Of a stretch of 57,157 nucleotides of DNA, positions 8,890 to 19,500 are shown one piece after another (position 1 is the stretch's first letter; the number at the start of each line of letters is the position of its first letter). The notes beneath the pieces are model-generated. The model searched no databases and was not told where the DNA came from. It was given only the letters and a program-made list of their open reading frames with translations. This DNA comes from Sphingobacteriales bacterium (GTDB lineage Bacteria > Bacteroidota > Bacteroidia > Sphingobacteriales > Sphingobacteriaceae), in the NCBI GenBank assembly GCA_004293485.1, contig RDYW01000043.1, positions 1 to 57,157 on the forward strand, in the 5' to 3' direction. The position numbers and the translations under genes are program-made.

Positions 8890-9918
8890 TTAAAACGCAT
8901 TATTTTTTAAATATTTCTCCCATTCCCAGGCCGATTGCATCATGGTATTTAAACCTAATTCGGCTGTCCAGCCCAATATCTCTGACGATTTTGTAGCATC
9001 ACCCCATATTTGTGCTACATCGCCTGCCCTTTTATCGCCTATGGTATAATTAAGTTTAACGCCCGTAGAATTTTCGAATGCTGCAATAACCTCTAACACC
9101 GAACTCCCGGTACCAGTACCAATATTAAAAACTTCGTAGTTGCATGTAGCTTGTTTGCTTTCCATACGTTTTATAGCTGCAACATGGGCTTTTGCCAAAT
9201 CAACAACGTGTATATAATCACGTATGCAGCTGCCATCGGGCGTATGGTAGGTGTTGCCGTGTACAGTTAATTTTTCACGTTTCCCTATGGCTGTTTGGGT
9301 AATAAATGGAACCAAGTTTTGAGGTACGCCAATGGGCAATTCGCCTATTAAAGCAGTTGCATGTGCGCCTACTGGGTTAAAATAGCGCAACGAAACAATG
9401 TTGTAATTTTTATGGGCTTGTGCGGTTTCGCTTAATATTTCTTCGGCCACTTGTTTGGTATTGCCATAGGGCGATTCGGCTTTTTGTACTTTTGCGTTTT
9501 CGCTCACAGGTAACACTTCGGGTTGCCCGTAAACGGTACAGCTTGATGAAAATACAAAATTTACAGGTTTATTTTTATACGCTTCAAGCAAGTTAATTAA
9601 CGAAAAAAAATTGTTTTTGTAATAGTGTAAGGGTTTTTCAACCGATTCGCCTACGGCTTTGTATGCTGCAAAATGTATAATTCCTTCAATATCTTGCTGC
9701 TGCGCAATAAAGGCTTTTGTTTTGGCTTCATCGCATAAATCGAAATTATAAAACTGGGGGCGGTAAGCAATAATTTTTTCTATTTGGTCGAGTATTTTGA
9801 TGTTCGAGTTTGATAAATTATCAATTATAATAGGTATATAGCCAGCATTATACAACTCAACCACGGTATGCGAACCAATAAAACCTGTACCACCAGTTAC
9901 CAAAATTTTTTTTAACAT
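8890..9918 (-). CDS. galE: UDP-glucose 4-epimerase
   Basis: Interconverts UDP-glucose and UDP-galactose using bound NAD, supplying galactose for surface polysaccharides. The 342 residues show the Rossmann motif TGGTGFIGSH (8-17), FAAYKAVGES, the serine of SSSCTVYG, the catalytic Tyr151-x3-Lys155 in SPYGNTK, and the family-typical RYFNPVGAH and GDGTCIRDYIHV-like GSCIRDYIHVVDLA. The gene is divergent from waaA, with 68 bp between the likely starts; both feed envelope glycan synthesis. Confidence 0.96.
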   Translation of the reverse strand: MLKKILVTGGTGFIGSHTVVELYNAGYIPIIIDNLSNSNIKILDQIEKIIAYRPQFYNFDLCDEAKTKAFIAQQQDIEGIIHFAAYKAVGESVEKPLHYYKNNFFSLINLLEAYKNKPVNFVFSSSCTVYGQPEVLPVSENAKVQKAESPYGNTKQVAEEILSETAQAHKNYNIVSLRYFNPVGAHATALIGELPIGVPQNLVPFITQTAIGKREKLTVHGNTYHTPDGSCIRDYIHVVDLAKAHVAAIKRMESKQATCNYEVFNIGTGTGSSVLEVIAAFENSTGVKLNYTIGDKRAGDVAQIWGDATKSSEILGWTAELGLNTMMQSAWEWEKYLKNNAF

Positions 9919-9986
9919 AATTTAAATTTTTGTCGAAATTAAACATTTTATTAAAGCTACAAAAGATATTAATTTTAGCTTTACAA

Positions 9987-11237
9987 ATGCTTTTTTTATA
10001 CAACACCAGTATACGATTATATTTTTTATTTATTTGGCTAGTTTCTTTTTTTAAACCCAAAGCTAAATTATGGATAATGGGGCGGGTAAAATGGGATAAA
10101 AAAATACCTGCAGGCTTTAAAAACACTACAAATGCTTGGTTTCACTTTGCTTCGTTAGGTGAGTTTGAGCAGGGTAAACCATTGCTCGAAAAATATATTT
10201 TTCGTTTCCCGACACATAAAATTGTGCTTACTTTTTTTTCGCCCTCGGGATACGAAATACGCAAAAACTATCCTTTGGCACATTTGGTTTTATACTTACC
10301 ATTAGATACACAGGCTAATGCTAAAAAGTTTATTGATTTGATAAATCCCGAAATAGTTTTTGTAACCAAGTACGAATATTGGTATCATTTTTTTAGAGAA
10401 ATAAAAAAACGAGCCGTTCCCTTGTATATGGTTTCGGCTATTTTTAGGCCTCAGCAAGTTTATTTTAAATTTTATGGTGCTTTTAACCGTAAAATTTTGG
10501 CTTGTGTAAGCCATTTTTTTGTTCAAAATCAAGTATCACTATCGTTATTAAAATCAATAGGGTTAAACAATGTAACATGCGTAGGCGATACCCGTTTTGA
10601 TACCGTAAGCAATACCATAAACCATACTACATCGTTTGATTTAGTGCGTGATTTTTGTGCCCATCATCCTGTTTTAATTGCTGGCAGCACATGGTATAAA
10701 GATGAAATTTTGCTCGCACAACTTTTAAAAACCTACCCTAATTGGAAACTAATTATTGCACCACACGAAATTGGCAAAGGCCGTATTACCCTCTTAAAAA
10801 ACATATTTTTGGACAGTATTACCTATACTAGTATGGCTACATTGGCATCACCAAAGCAATTTTTACAAAAAGCTCAAATCCTAATTATTGATACTATGGG
10901 GATGCTTTCATCGCTGTATAATTATGGGCAAGTGGCATATATTGGTGGTGGTTTTGGAGCTGGCATTCATAATACTTTAGAGGCAGCAGCGTTTGGTTTA
11001 CCCATACTTTTTGGTCCCAAAAACCAAAAATATGCTGAAGCCGTTGACCTAATTAAAATTAGATCGGCTTTTTCGGTAGCTAACCAAGCCGAGCTAGATG
11101 CAGCATTTTTAAAATTAAGTAGCGATAGTAAATTTAGGCAAGATGCTGGAAGTAAAGCTAAAGTGTATGTACAAAGACATATTGGCGCAAGCCAAAAAAT
11201 AATTGATTTCGTGGGTTTAGGTAACAAACTACATTAG
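9987..11237 (+). CDS. waaA: 3-deoxy-D-manno-octulosonic acid (Kdo) transferase
   Basis: Adds Kdo to lipid A precursors at the inner membrane. I use the ATG at 9987 (416 residues) rather than an upstream TTG at 9930, because it gives the usual short N-terminal hydrophobic segment (LYFLFIWLVSFF). The family motifs are clear: WFHFASLGEFEQGKPLLE (catalytic Glu region), TFFSPSGYEIRKNY, PEIVFVTKYEYWYHF, CVGDTRFDTV, LIAGSTWYKDE, IAPHEIGKGRI and GGGFGAGIHNTLEAAAFGLP near the C-terminus. The sequence ends 30-40 residues after the last motif, as expected. Confidence 0.93.
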   Translation: MLFLYNTSIRLYFLFIWLVSFFKPKAKLWIMGRVKWDKKIPAGFKNTTNAWFHFASLGEFEQGKPLLEKYIFRFPTHKIVLTFFSPSGYEIRKNYPLAHLVLYLPLDTQANAKKFIDLINPEIVFVTKYEYWYHFFREIKKRAVPLYMVSAIFRPQQVYFKFYGAFNRKILACVSHFFVQNQVSLSLLKSIGLNNVTCVGDTRFDTVSNTINHTTSFDLVRDFCAHHPVLIAGSTWYKDEILLAQLLKTYPNWKLIIAPHEIGKGRITLLKNIFLDSITYTSMATLASPKQFLQKAQILIIDTMGMLSSLYNYGQVAYIGGGFGAGIHNTLEAAAFGLPILFGPKNQKYAEAVDLIKIRSAFSVANQAELDAAFLKLSSDSKFRQDAGSKAKVYVQRHIGASQKIIDFVGLGNKLH

Positions 11238-11321
11238 TTAGGTTAGATATGATTGAGATTGTATATTAAATTTAAGTTTTAATAGTTTTAAAAAAAATAA
11301 CAATTTTGGGTTAACATTAAG

Positions 11322-12089
11322 TTACCAACTCCCCCCAGCACCGCCACCGCCACTACTTCCACCACCAAATCCGCCAAAACCACCGCCACCACCAAAATCG
11401 CTATCGCTACCTCTGCCACCGCCACCGCTGGCTAAACCAGCTAGTAAACTCCACCATAGCATATCGGCAGCACCACGGCCACCTATAACATTGCGGCCAC
11501 CGCCGCCTTTGCCGCCTTTGCTTATAAAAACAATAATTACAATAACTATCAATATTAATAAACCTGCTGGAAAGCCTTTACTATTTTTGCCTTTTTTGGG
11601 TTTATCGGCTTTGTATTCGCCTTTGGTATAGCTAATAATGGCATCGGTACCATCATTAATGCCAGCGTAAAAATTGCCGCTTTTAAAATTGGGTTTTATT
11701 TGGTTTTCTATAATGCGTTTGGCAATGGCATCGGGTAGGGCACCTTCGAGGCCGTAGCCAGTGGTGATAAACATTTTACGGTCGGCTTTGGCAATTACCA
11801 TTAAAATACCTGTATTTTTTTCTTTGCCGCCCACGCCCCAGCTTCTAAAAAGGCGTACCGAATAATCGGCAATTTCGTAACCCTCCAGCGAGGGTACAAT
11901 AGCTACCGCAATTTGTATGCTGGTAGTATCGGCGAAAGCCACCAACTTGTTTTCTAAGCTGTTAACCTCTTGGTTGCTTAACGTTTGGGTATAATCGTTT
12001 ACTAAAGTTGCGGGTTTGGCTGGAAAATTTTGGGCATAAATAGTGGTACAAGCCAGTACAAAGGCGAGGACTAAAAAATGTTTTTTCAT
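11322..12089 (-). CDS. TPM-domain protein with Gly-rich tail (YgcG-like)
   Basis: About 255 residues from the ATG at 12089 (MKKHFLVLAFVLACTTIYAQ, a clear signal peptide); upstream in-frame ATGs at 12101 and 12104 would only lengthen the leader. The TPM domain follows (VNDYTQTLSNQEVNSLENKL, IAVAIVPSLEGYEIADYSVRLFRSWGVG, GILMVIAKADRKMFITTGYGLEGALPDA). A single membrane helix (about GLLILIVIVIIVFIS) and a low-complexity Gly/Ser tail come next. TPM proteins are envelope proteins, implicated elsewhere in photosystem repair and quality control; the role here is unknown. It is paired with a second TPM gene 19 bp upstream. Confidence 0.87.
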   Translation of the reverse strand: MKKHFLVLAFVLACTTIYAQNFPAKPATLVNDYTQTLSNQEVNSLENKLVAFADTTSIQIAVAIVPSLEGYEIADYSVRLFRSWGVGGKEKNTGILMVIAKADRKMFITTGYGLEGALPDAIAKRIIENQIKPNFKSGNFYAGINDGTDAIISYTKGEYKADKPKKGKNSKGFPAGLLILIVIVIIVFISKGGKGGGGRNVIGGRGAADMLWWSLLAGLASGGGGRGSDSDFGGGGGFGGFGGGSSGGGGAGGSW

Positions 12090-12108
12090 AAAATTTAGCA
12101 TCATTACA

Positions 12109-12537
12109 TTAGGGTAAAAAAACAATATCGTCGGGCAGTTCGTTGCCATCGCCGCTATGGTAAGGGAAATATTTTTTTAGCTGTTTGCCAGCCTCAATAA
12201 TGCCTACGCTTATACCTTCGGCAAGGTGGTTGTTTTTAAAATGGGTGGTCATTAAATTTTTAGTGCTATCCCAAAAATCATCAGAAACTAAGGCGTTTAT
12301 TCCCCTATCGCCAATAATGGCAAATTTTTTATCATCCGTGGCAACGTAAATTAAAACACCGTTATTTAGCCTGGTTTTGTGCATTTCCAAATCACGGAAA
12401 CAGGCCACAGCCCTATCTAGCACCTCTATTTTGCATTTTTTTTCAATGCAAACTCTAATTTCGCCCGAAGTGTTTTTTTCGGCCCACTCAATAGAATGTT
12501 TAATTTTTTCTTGGTCGCTATCGCTTAATGTTGGCAT
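12109..12537 (-). CDS. TPM-domain protein, short form
   Basis: 142 residues with a TPM domain but no signal peptide or Gly-rich tail. It opens with LSDSDQEKIKHSIEWAEKNTSGEIRVCIEKKC and continues with NGVLIYVATDDKKFAIIGDRGINALV and HLAEGISVGIIEAGKQLKKYFP, the characteristic TPM pattern. It lies directly upstream of the signal-peptide-bearing TPM gene, and this pair normally follows lemA. Here lemA is separated from it by an Rpn-like gene. The function is unknown. Confidence 0.87.
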   Translation of the reverse strand: MPTLSDSDQEKIKHSIEWAEKNTSGEIRVCIEKKCKIEVLDRAVACFRDLEMHKTRLNNGVLIYVATDDKKFAIIGDRGINALVSDDFWDSTKNLMTTHFKNNHLAEGISVGIIEAGKQLKKYFPYHSGDGNELPDDIVFLP

Positions 12538-12632
12538 AAATAAAAAAATGTTTTTTAAATGTTTAGGTAAATAAAACTTTAAGGTTTTAAAAAAGGCATA
12601 TTACCTACTTGTACCTTAAATTGTAAATTAAA

Positions 12633-13541
12633 CTAATTTTTATCGTCTAATTTTTTTTGTAGTTGTTCCATTTCCTTTTTTAATTGGTTTATAGCTTGGT
12701 CTTTTTCACTCAATGCTTTATCTTTTTCATTCAATGCTTTTAAGAACTTTTTTTCTTTTTCTTCAAACATGGCATTAATGGTTCTTATAGCTTCTTGTTC
12801 ATCTTCAATTTTCTTTTTTTCTTTGGGGTTGGTACCCGAGTGGTGTAAAATATCTGTAATAATTTTAACCTCTTCTATGTCTGTTAAATGGTTAAATTCT
12901 TTGATTATTTTTTTATCATCCACAAAGTTCGATTGTTCAAAAACACTTAATAATTTATCCAATGGGGTTTGATACCTATCTGTAATCCGCTCTACTTGCA
13001 CTATAAAACAATCGTGTGTAAGTTTTTCTACAAAATCACTTTTGGTATCAATAATTTTTTTGTTGATTAAATCTTTGTAGTTTCTTTCAACTTTAATGCA
13101 AGGGCTTAATATTTCTGGTAATTTAAAACCTAAAATATAAATCGTAGTAATGGGTAAAACTACTTTTACATTGTTTATAGTGTCTTCTTTTTTATATTGG
13201 TCTGATAAATAATTTCTAAAACGCATTAAATCAATCTGATTTTTTGCTTTTTGTATCTCTATCAATACTTTTTTATGTTCCCCAGTTTCGGTTTTTATGG
13301 TGGCAATAAAATCTAACCTATACACCCATATCGAATGCCTTTCTCTCAACCTATTTTCGTATTGTTCTACATCTTTGGGGTTAGTAAAATCAAACTCGCC
13401 TTCGTAAGTATATTCCTGAGGTTTTACTTCAATGGTTTCAATGGTTTGCTCTAAAAGCGTTCCAATAAAGAATTTTGCAACTCTTTCGTTCTCCATCATT
13501 CTTTTAAAAACCACATCGTATATAGGGTTTGCAATTACCAT
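12633..13541 (-). CDS. Rpn-family PD-(D/E)XK nuclease-fold protein (putative transposase)
   Basis: 302 residues of the Rpn/YhgA-like or PDDEXK_2 family (often annotated 'PD-(D/E)XK nuclease family transposase'). It opens with NPIYDVVFKRMMENERVAKFFIGTLL, as these proteins do. The nuclease core reads D77 (YRLDFIATI), then E95-x-Q97 in LIEIQKAK. The C-terminal third is charged and ends in a predicted coiled coil built on a KEKDKAL-type repeat (about 260-300). Rpn proteins are recombination-promoting nucleases whose genes spread between genomes. Its position among lemA and the TPM genes, next to a perfect palindrome, suggests insertion. Confidence 0.86.
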   Translation of the reverse strand: MVIANPIYDVVFKRMMENERVAKFFIGTLLEQTIETIEVKPQEYTYEGEFDFTNPKDVEQYENRLRERHSIWVYRLDFIATIKTETGEHKKVLIEIQKAKNQIDLMRFRNYLSDQYKKEDTINNVKVVLPITTIYILGFKLPEILSPCIKVERNYKDLINKKIIDTKSDFVEKLTHDCFIVQVERITDRYQTPLDKLLSVFEQSNFVDDKKIIKEFNHLTDIEEVKIITDILHHSGTNPKEKKKIEDEQEAIRTINAMFEEKEKKFLKALNEKDKALSEKDQAINQLKKEMEQLQKKLDDKN

Positions 13542-13578
13542 TTTACTGTTTTTTTATAATTAGGTAAATGTACTAATT

Positions 13579-13611
13579 AAACCTATAAGGTTTTAAAAAC
13601 CTTATAGGTTT
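13579..13611. repeat. 33-bp perfect palindrome
   Basis: AAACCTATAAGGTTTT (13579-13594) is followed after one base by its exact reverse complement (13596-13611). It lies between the lemA stop and the Rpn-like start. It could end lemA transcription, although there is no simple T-run signal beyond the arms. I also recall very similar CCTATAAGG palindromes dispersed in other Bacteroidota genomes. Confidence 0.85.
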
Positions 13612-13655
13612 TGTGTTTCGTAAAAAAAAAGCGCATCAAACGCCTTTTTTGTACC

Positions 13656-14234
13656 TTAAAACTTTACAGTTGGTGCTTTATCGGCACCAGCTTCGGCAGC
13701 AAAACTACCTTTAACGGCAAAGCCAAACATACCTGCAAATAAGTTGTTAGGAAATGTACGGATGTTTACATTATAACCCTGTACGGCATCATTAAAATCC
13801 CTACGGGCTACGGTAATGCGGTTTTCGGTGCCTTCCAGTTGTGCTTGTAGTTCCAAAAAGTTTTGGTTAGCTTTTAACTCGGGGTACTGTTCTGATACTA
13901 CCATTAACCTGCCCAATGCTTGGCTTAATTGCCCTTGTGCGGCTTGGAATTTTGCCAAATCCTCGGGACTAGTTTTGCTAGGGTCCACCGTTACCGATGT
14001 TGCTTTGGCCCTAGCCTCAATTACGGCGGTTAGGGTTTCTTTTTCGAAGTTTGCAGCACCTTTTACACTGGCTACCAAGTTAGGTATCAAATCTATACGG
14101 CGTTGGTATTGGTTTTGTACTTCACCCCAGGCGGCTTTAACTTTTTCGTCTAATTGTACCGAACTGTTGTAACCGCATGAACTTAGCGTAGCGGTAATAA
14201 ATAATGCAAAAGCATAAAAAATAGTTTTTTTCAT
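13656..14234 (-). CDS. lemA: LemA-family lipoprotein
   Basis: 192 residues from the ATG at 14234, chosen because it gives MKKTIFYAFALFITATLSSCG, a lipoprotein signal with the lipobox cysteine; longer in-frame starts run into the neighbouring promoter. The LemA body follows: VKAAWGEVQNQYQRRIDLIPNLVASVKGAA, FEKETLTAVIEARAKA, QGQLSQALGRLMVVSEQYPELKANQNF, RDFNDAVQGYNVNIRTFPNN. LemA proteins are long helical envelope proteins that are commonly encoded with TPM proteins. The leading strand order (lemA first) would make one unit with the TPM genes had the Rpn-like gene not intervened. Confidence 0.93.
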   Translation of the reverse strand: MKKTIFYAFALFITATLSSCGYNSSVQLDEKVKAAWGEVQNQYQRRIDLIPNLVASVKGAANFEKETLTAVIEARAKATSVTVDPSKTSPEDLAKFQAAQGQLSQALGRLMVVSEQYPELKANQNFLELQAQLEGTENRITVARRDFNDAVQGYNVNIRTFPNNLFAGMFGFAVKGSFAAEAGADKAPTVKF

Positions 14235-14326
14235 TTTTGATGGATTAATTGTTTTCAATTTTAAACCTAATTTATCAATTTTCATACCTTTGTTGTAATT
14301 CGTGATAAAAACACGACAAAAAGTCA

Positions 14327-15907
14327 ATGATTATAGAACGTGAAGTTATCATCTTTCCCGATGATATTAATGATTTGGATAAAATAAAATCCGAAATAAT
14401 TTTTCAAACGCAAACCAAAATCAACGATTTTACAGGCTATACTATTTTAAAACGCTCTATTGATGCCCGTGGACGGCATATTATGTACCGCTTAAAAGTG
14501 GCGGTGTATATCAACCAAAATCCTGTTTTCGAGGTAAATAATGTTGCCTATCAAAATGTCAGTAAAAGCAAGCGGGTAATTGTGGTGGGTGCTGGCCCAG
14601 CAGGGCTTTTTGCCGCATTACGCTTAATTGAGTTAGGCTTAAAGCCGATAATTATTGAGCGTGGCAAAAATGTACAAGACCGTAGGCGGGATTTAGCCGC
14701 ACTAAATAAACAAGGCTTGGTAAACCCTAATTCTAATTATTGTTTTGGCGAAGGTGGCGCAGGTACCTACAGCGATGGCAAACTGTACACCCGCAGCAAC
14801 AAGCGGGGCGATGTAAATAAAATGCTGCAAATACTGGTAAATCACGGTGCTACACCCGATATTATGGTAGATGCTCGCCCGCATATTGGTACCAATAAAC
14901 TGCCACAAATTATTGTAAACATCCGCGAAAGCGTACTAAATTACGGCGGCGAAATACATTTTGATACCAAACTTACCGATTTAAACATAGTTTCAAATAC
15001 CTTTAAAAGTGTGGTAACCAATAAGGGAACTATGGAGGGCGAAGCCTTAATTTTAGCCACTGGCCACTCGGCAAAAGATATTTACCAGCTATTACGAAAA
15101 AAAGGTATTTTATTAGAAGCCAAGCCTTTTGCTTTAGGAGTACGCATAGAACATCCGCAATATATTATCGACCAGCTGCAATACCACTGCGAGGTGCGGC
15201 ACTCAAATTTGCCACCATCAAACTACAGCCTAGTGCAACAAGTGGGTGGCCGTGGCGTATTTAGTTTTTGTATGTGCCCAGGTGGCATAATTGCCCCTTG
15301 CGCTACTAACGATGGCGAAATTGTAGTAAACGGCTGGAGCCCATCAAAACGGAATAACCCTTACGCAAACTCGGGTACGGTGGTGCAGGTAAACTTAAAC
15401 GATGTGTCGGGCGATAACAGCAATGCGTTTAAATTATTAGATTTTCAAACCCAAATAGAGCAAAATGCTTTTACCGCAGGGGGCGGAGGATTAAAAGCAC
15501 CAGCACAGCGAATGGTTGATTTTGTGAACCATAAAACATCGGTCACGTTACCCCAAAACTCGTATTTGCCAGGTTTAACCAGCAGCAATTTACACGATAT
15601 TTTACCGCCTTTTGTGGCCAATAGTTTAAAAGCGGCCTTGCCTTTGTTTGGCAATAAAATGAAGGGTAGGTTTGGCAACGATGGTTATTACACCAACGAA
15701 GCAGTTTTGGTAGGGGTAGAGTCTCGCACATCATCGCCTATACGCATACCACGGGATAAAGAAACTTTGCAGCATCCTCAAATTAAAGGTTTTTTTCCGT
15801 GTGCCGAAGGGGCGGGTTATGCAGGTGGGATAATTTCGGCCGCTATTGATGGGCAGGCTTGCGCCGATGGGGTTTTTAGGTTTTTAGGCTATCATTATTG
15901 CTTTTAA
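14327..15907 (+). CDS. FAD-dependent oxidoreductase (COG2509 type)
   Basis: 526 residues. About 80 N-terminal residues precede the dinucleotide-binding motif VVGAGPAGLFAALRL (about 86-100), then IIERGKNVQDRRRD, the family-typical NSNYCFGEGGAGTYSDGKLYTR, ATGHSAKDIY, and CMCPGGIIAPC. The C-terminal FPCAEGAGYAGGIISAAIDG completes the FAD site. These proteins are uncharacterised flavoproteins related to the HI0933/GidA type; no substrate is known. The gene is divergent from lemA and appears to be monocistronic. Confidence 0.92.
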   Translation: MIIEREVIIFPDDINDLDKIKSEIIFQTQTKINDFTGYTILKRSIDARGRHIMYRLKVAVYINQNPVFEVNNVAYQNVSKSKRVIVVGAGPAGLFAALRLIELGLKPIIIERGKNVQDRRRDLAALNKQGLVNPNSNYCFGEGGAGTYSDGKLYTRSNKRGDVNKMLQILVNHGATPDIMVDARPHIGTNKLPQIIVNIRESVLNYGGEIHFDTKLTDLNIVSNTFKSVVTNKGTMEGEALILATGHSAKDIYQLLRKKGILLEAKPFALGVRIEHPQYIIDQLQYHCEVRHSNLPPSNYSLVQQVGGRGVFSFCMCPGGIIAPCATNDGEIVVNGWSPSKRNNPYANSGTVVQVNLNDVSGDNSNAFKLLDFQTQIEQNAFTAGGGGLKAPAQRMVDFVNHKTSVTLPQNSYLPGLTSSNLHDILPPFVANSLKAALPLFGNKMKGRFGNDGYYTNEAVLVGVESRTSSPIRIPRDKETLQHPQIKGFFPCAEGAGYAGGIISAAIDGQACADGVFRFLGYHYCF

Positions 15908-16550
15908 AAAGCACAGTTAAAAATTTTTAAAATATATATTATTTGAAAATAATACTTTTTTTAATTGTTTGTTGCTAGTTTAAAATTAGTTACCTTTTTT
16001 TGCATACAGTAGGTATAAGTAGCTTTTTAGCCAACTGTAAAAATAAAATTGTTACTATATTATTTTAGCTTAAATAGTTTTTATTGAGTAAAGGCAGCAT
16101 TATTTTAACTACATTCTTGTATTAATTTATAAAACTATATTTGAATTTATTTAAAAAAATAGAGTTCTTTTATCATCCCGAGAGGCTATGTTTTATTTTA
16201 ATTCAAAAATAAAACGACTTTAAATATTTCATATTTGAATGTAAAGCTATTGTTTTTATTATTTTTTAGTAAAATTTTGTAGTTTAAAAATACCTTAAAT
16301 ATCCTACAAATTGTAGCATAAATTATAATATTTTAATTTTTAAATTATTGCTTGTAAACAGGTTACAAATAATTTGCATTTTTTTTTAATATTATTTTTT
16401 TTTTGGTAGCTATGGTAATACCTAAATTATAAGTTATAACTTTGATTTTTTTTAAAACCAAAAATTAGCTTAAACCAATAAAAATTAGCAATCAATAAAA
16501 TTATTTTTTTATTGCTTTGCAAAAATATTTGTAAATCAAAAAAATAAATT
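15908..16550. other. Long AT-rich promoter region of the adhesin gene
   Basis: 643 bp with no coding frame I can support, rich in A and T tracts. TAACTTTG at 16437-16444 fits the -7 box and would give a leader of about 100 bases for the adhesin gene, but I see no matching -33 box at the right spacing. The length suggests room for regulation of the downstream three-gene cluster. Confidence 0.4.
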
Positions 16551-19500
16551 ATGAATAAACTTTACTCGAAAATTGTTTTGTTATCAATTATTATTTTTTG
16601 TGCCATTGTAGCTAGTAATAGCTACGCAAGTAATAATAAATTAGGTATCAATAAAAAATTAGTAAATCGTTTTTCTACAAAAAATATTAATTCGAAAAGT
16701 CCAATTCATAATAACGGAATTGTTTTTCCTATAAATATTAATCCTTTAGTAGTGCCTAACTTAAAGGTAAACCAAACTGCCGATTACAAATTTTCGTACC
16801 TGGTAAGCAATACCAAAAACATACCCGCAATATCTTACTTGTGGGTTGATTTTGATAACAACGGGATATATTCTGCCGATGAAGCTGCACTAGCTACCAT
16901 ACCTGCCAATGCAGTAAACTTTAAAGTAAATGTTAGCTTTGCAAACGCTACTTTTATTAATAAATTAAAAATAGGTACGCTAAATATTAAATTTACTACC
17001 ACTACCACCACGCTTACTGATGATGAACTAACGCCAACACTTGATGAAAGAAGCACTAGCATGGGTGTGGATGGCGAAACAGAAACATTTTCTGAAAAAA
17101 GTATTGCTGGAATTACTATTTCGGGCAGTGTATTTACCGATGGAAACGGTATTACCGATGCTATTATTTTTGGTACAGGTGTAGGTATTATTGAAGGCAT
17201 ACCATTAAATGCTTACTTACTAGATAACACGAATACTGTAATCTCTAAAGCTGTATTTTCTCTTGGCGGAAGTTACAAATTCGAAAATTTATACAAAGGC
17301 ACTTATATAGTTGCCATTTCGCGTAATAATTATAGCAACGGTACTTTATTAACTTCGTTAGTACCTAATTTACCTACAGGGTGGAATTTGGCAGGCGAAT
17401 CGTATGGCAGTATTGGTAACCTTCCACTAGGTATCGAACCAGGCTTGCCTAATATGCAAATACCTATTGTAACCCAAACAGCTGCAGGCGGAACAGATAT
17501 TTTTGGAGTTAATTTTGGGTTAAACAGAACTCCGACGGCTACTAACGACGAAGTTTCAACCCCAATTAATACACCAGTAGCCGATTGTAATTTAGTAGCT
17601 AACGATAACGACCCCGATGGTAACCAAACCATTGATAAAACTACCATTATATTGATTGATCCGGCTGATGGTTTAAAAAAAACTACAGTAACACTAATAG
17701 GTAAAGGCGAATTTAAAGTTAATGCAGCTGGCGAAGTAAGTTTTACACCAGTACATAATTTTTTAGGTGTAGCACCAGTAATTTCTTACACTGTAAAAGA
17801 TAAAGGCGGTATCGAAAGTAATACTGGGATTATTAAACTTGTAGTTAAGCCAGTTGGTGTTGATGATGCAAAAATTTTAGATGAAGAGGTTCCCTCGGTT
17901 ACAATAAATGTTTTGGCTAACGATGGTATTAGTGGCATATTGGCCGTACCAGCCGAAACGTTTGAAAACCCTGCCGACGCCACGATTGTAGCCAACCCTA
18001 ATGGAGACATCACTTTTATATTTCCTCCAAATCAAAAAGTACCAAACACTTATGTTTATACCTATGTATTAAAAACTGCTGATGGCGTATACTCAGACCC
18101 TATAACCGCAACTATTACAGTGGCTTATAGCCCCGCTATCACTTTAATTAAAACCGCCGAGTTTAACGATACCAATAACGATGGCTTGGCACAAGCTGGC
18201 GAAACTATTACCTACGGTTTTAAAGTTACCAATACAGGCAATGTACCTATAGTTAATATAACCGTAAGCGATCCTAAAATAAGTTTATTAAATGCAGCGG
18301 TACTACCTAACCCGCTTAAACCTGGCGAAACAGGTTTTTTAACCATTTTGCCTAATATTTATACCATTACCCCTGCCGATATACAGGCAGGCCAAGTAGT
18401 AAACACAGCAACAGCCCAGGGGTTTGAACCGGTTACTAAAAAAACGGTAAATTCTACATCAGAAGTTATAGTTATTTTTCCAGTATTAAAATTAAAATTA
18501 GTTAAATCAAGTAAAATTATTGATGTAAATAATAATGGATTTACCGATGTTGGCGATAAAATTGAATACACATTTACGGTTACAAATACTGGTACAGTAC
18601 CTATAATTAATGTAGGTATTACCGACCCTAAAATTGGAATTTTAAACGCAGCCATTTCTCCATCAACCCTTGCTCCGGGCCAAGTAGGTGTATTAGTTTC
18701 TGCTAATACTTATATCATTACCTTAAACGATATTATAAAAGGATACGTATCTAATAAAGCAACGGCCGATGGTACAAATGCGCAAAATACACCTGTTTCG
18801 GCAACATCCCAAAACGGCAACCTAACTAGCATTACCGACCCCACTTGCCCTACTTGTACCATTACCGAAATTATCAAAAAACCACAAATATCATTGCTAA
18901 AAACAGCAGTGTTTAACGATGCCAATGCCGATACTTATGCACAAGTAGGCGAAACTATTACTTATACTTTTACAATTAAAAATACAGGTAATGTTACTAT
19001 TAACTCTATTACTTTAAACGATGCTATGTTAGCAATGGTAAACGTAACCATTAACCCTGCTAGCTTATTACCAGGTCAAATGGGTACTTATACGGTTAAT
19101 TACCCACTTTCACAAGCAAATATTGATGAAGGTAGTGTATCCAATACAGCTATAGCCATAGGGTTCGATCCTTCAAATGTTGAAGTTTCTGATACCTCGG
19201 GCACCAGTAACGATAATAATAATCCAACCGTTATAACTATCGAAAAATCACCTAGCATTAGTTTAATAAAAACTAGCCAAATTATTGATGTAAATAATAA
19301 TGGCATTACTGATGAAGGCGACAAAATAGAATATACTTTTACTGTTAAAAACACGGGTAAATTACCTGTAAATAATATAAGTATTACCGACCCCAAAATA
19401 GCTATTTTAAATGTAGCTATTATTCCTTCTAGCCTATCTCCAAACGAAACGGGTGTGTTAACATCGGCAAATACATACACCATTACTTCTACCGATATTA

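Noticed and set aside
9930-9986. TTG-initiated extension of waaA
   Set aside because: It adds 19 residues without family similarity and runs into the galE promoter side; the ATG at 9987 fits the usual N-terminus.
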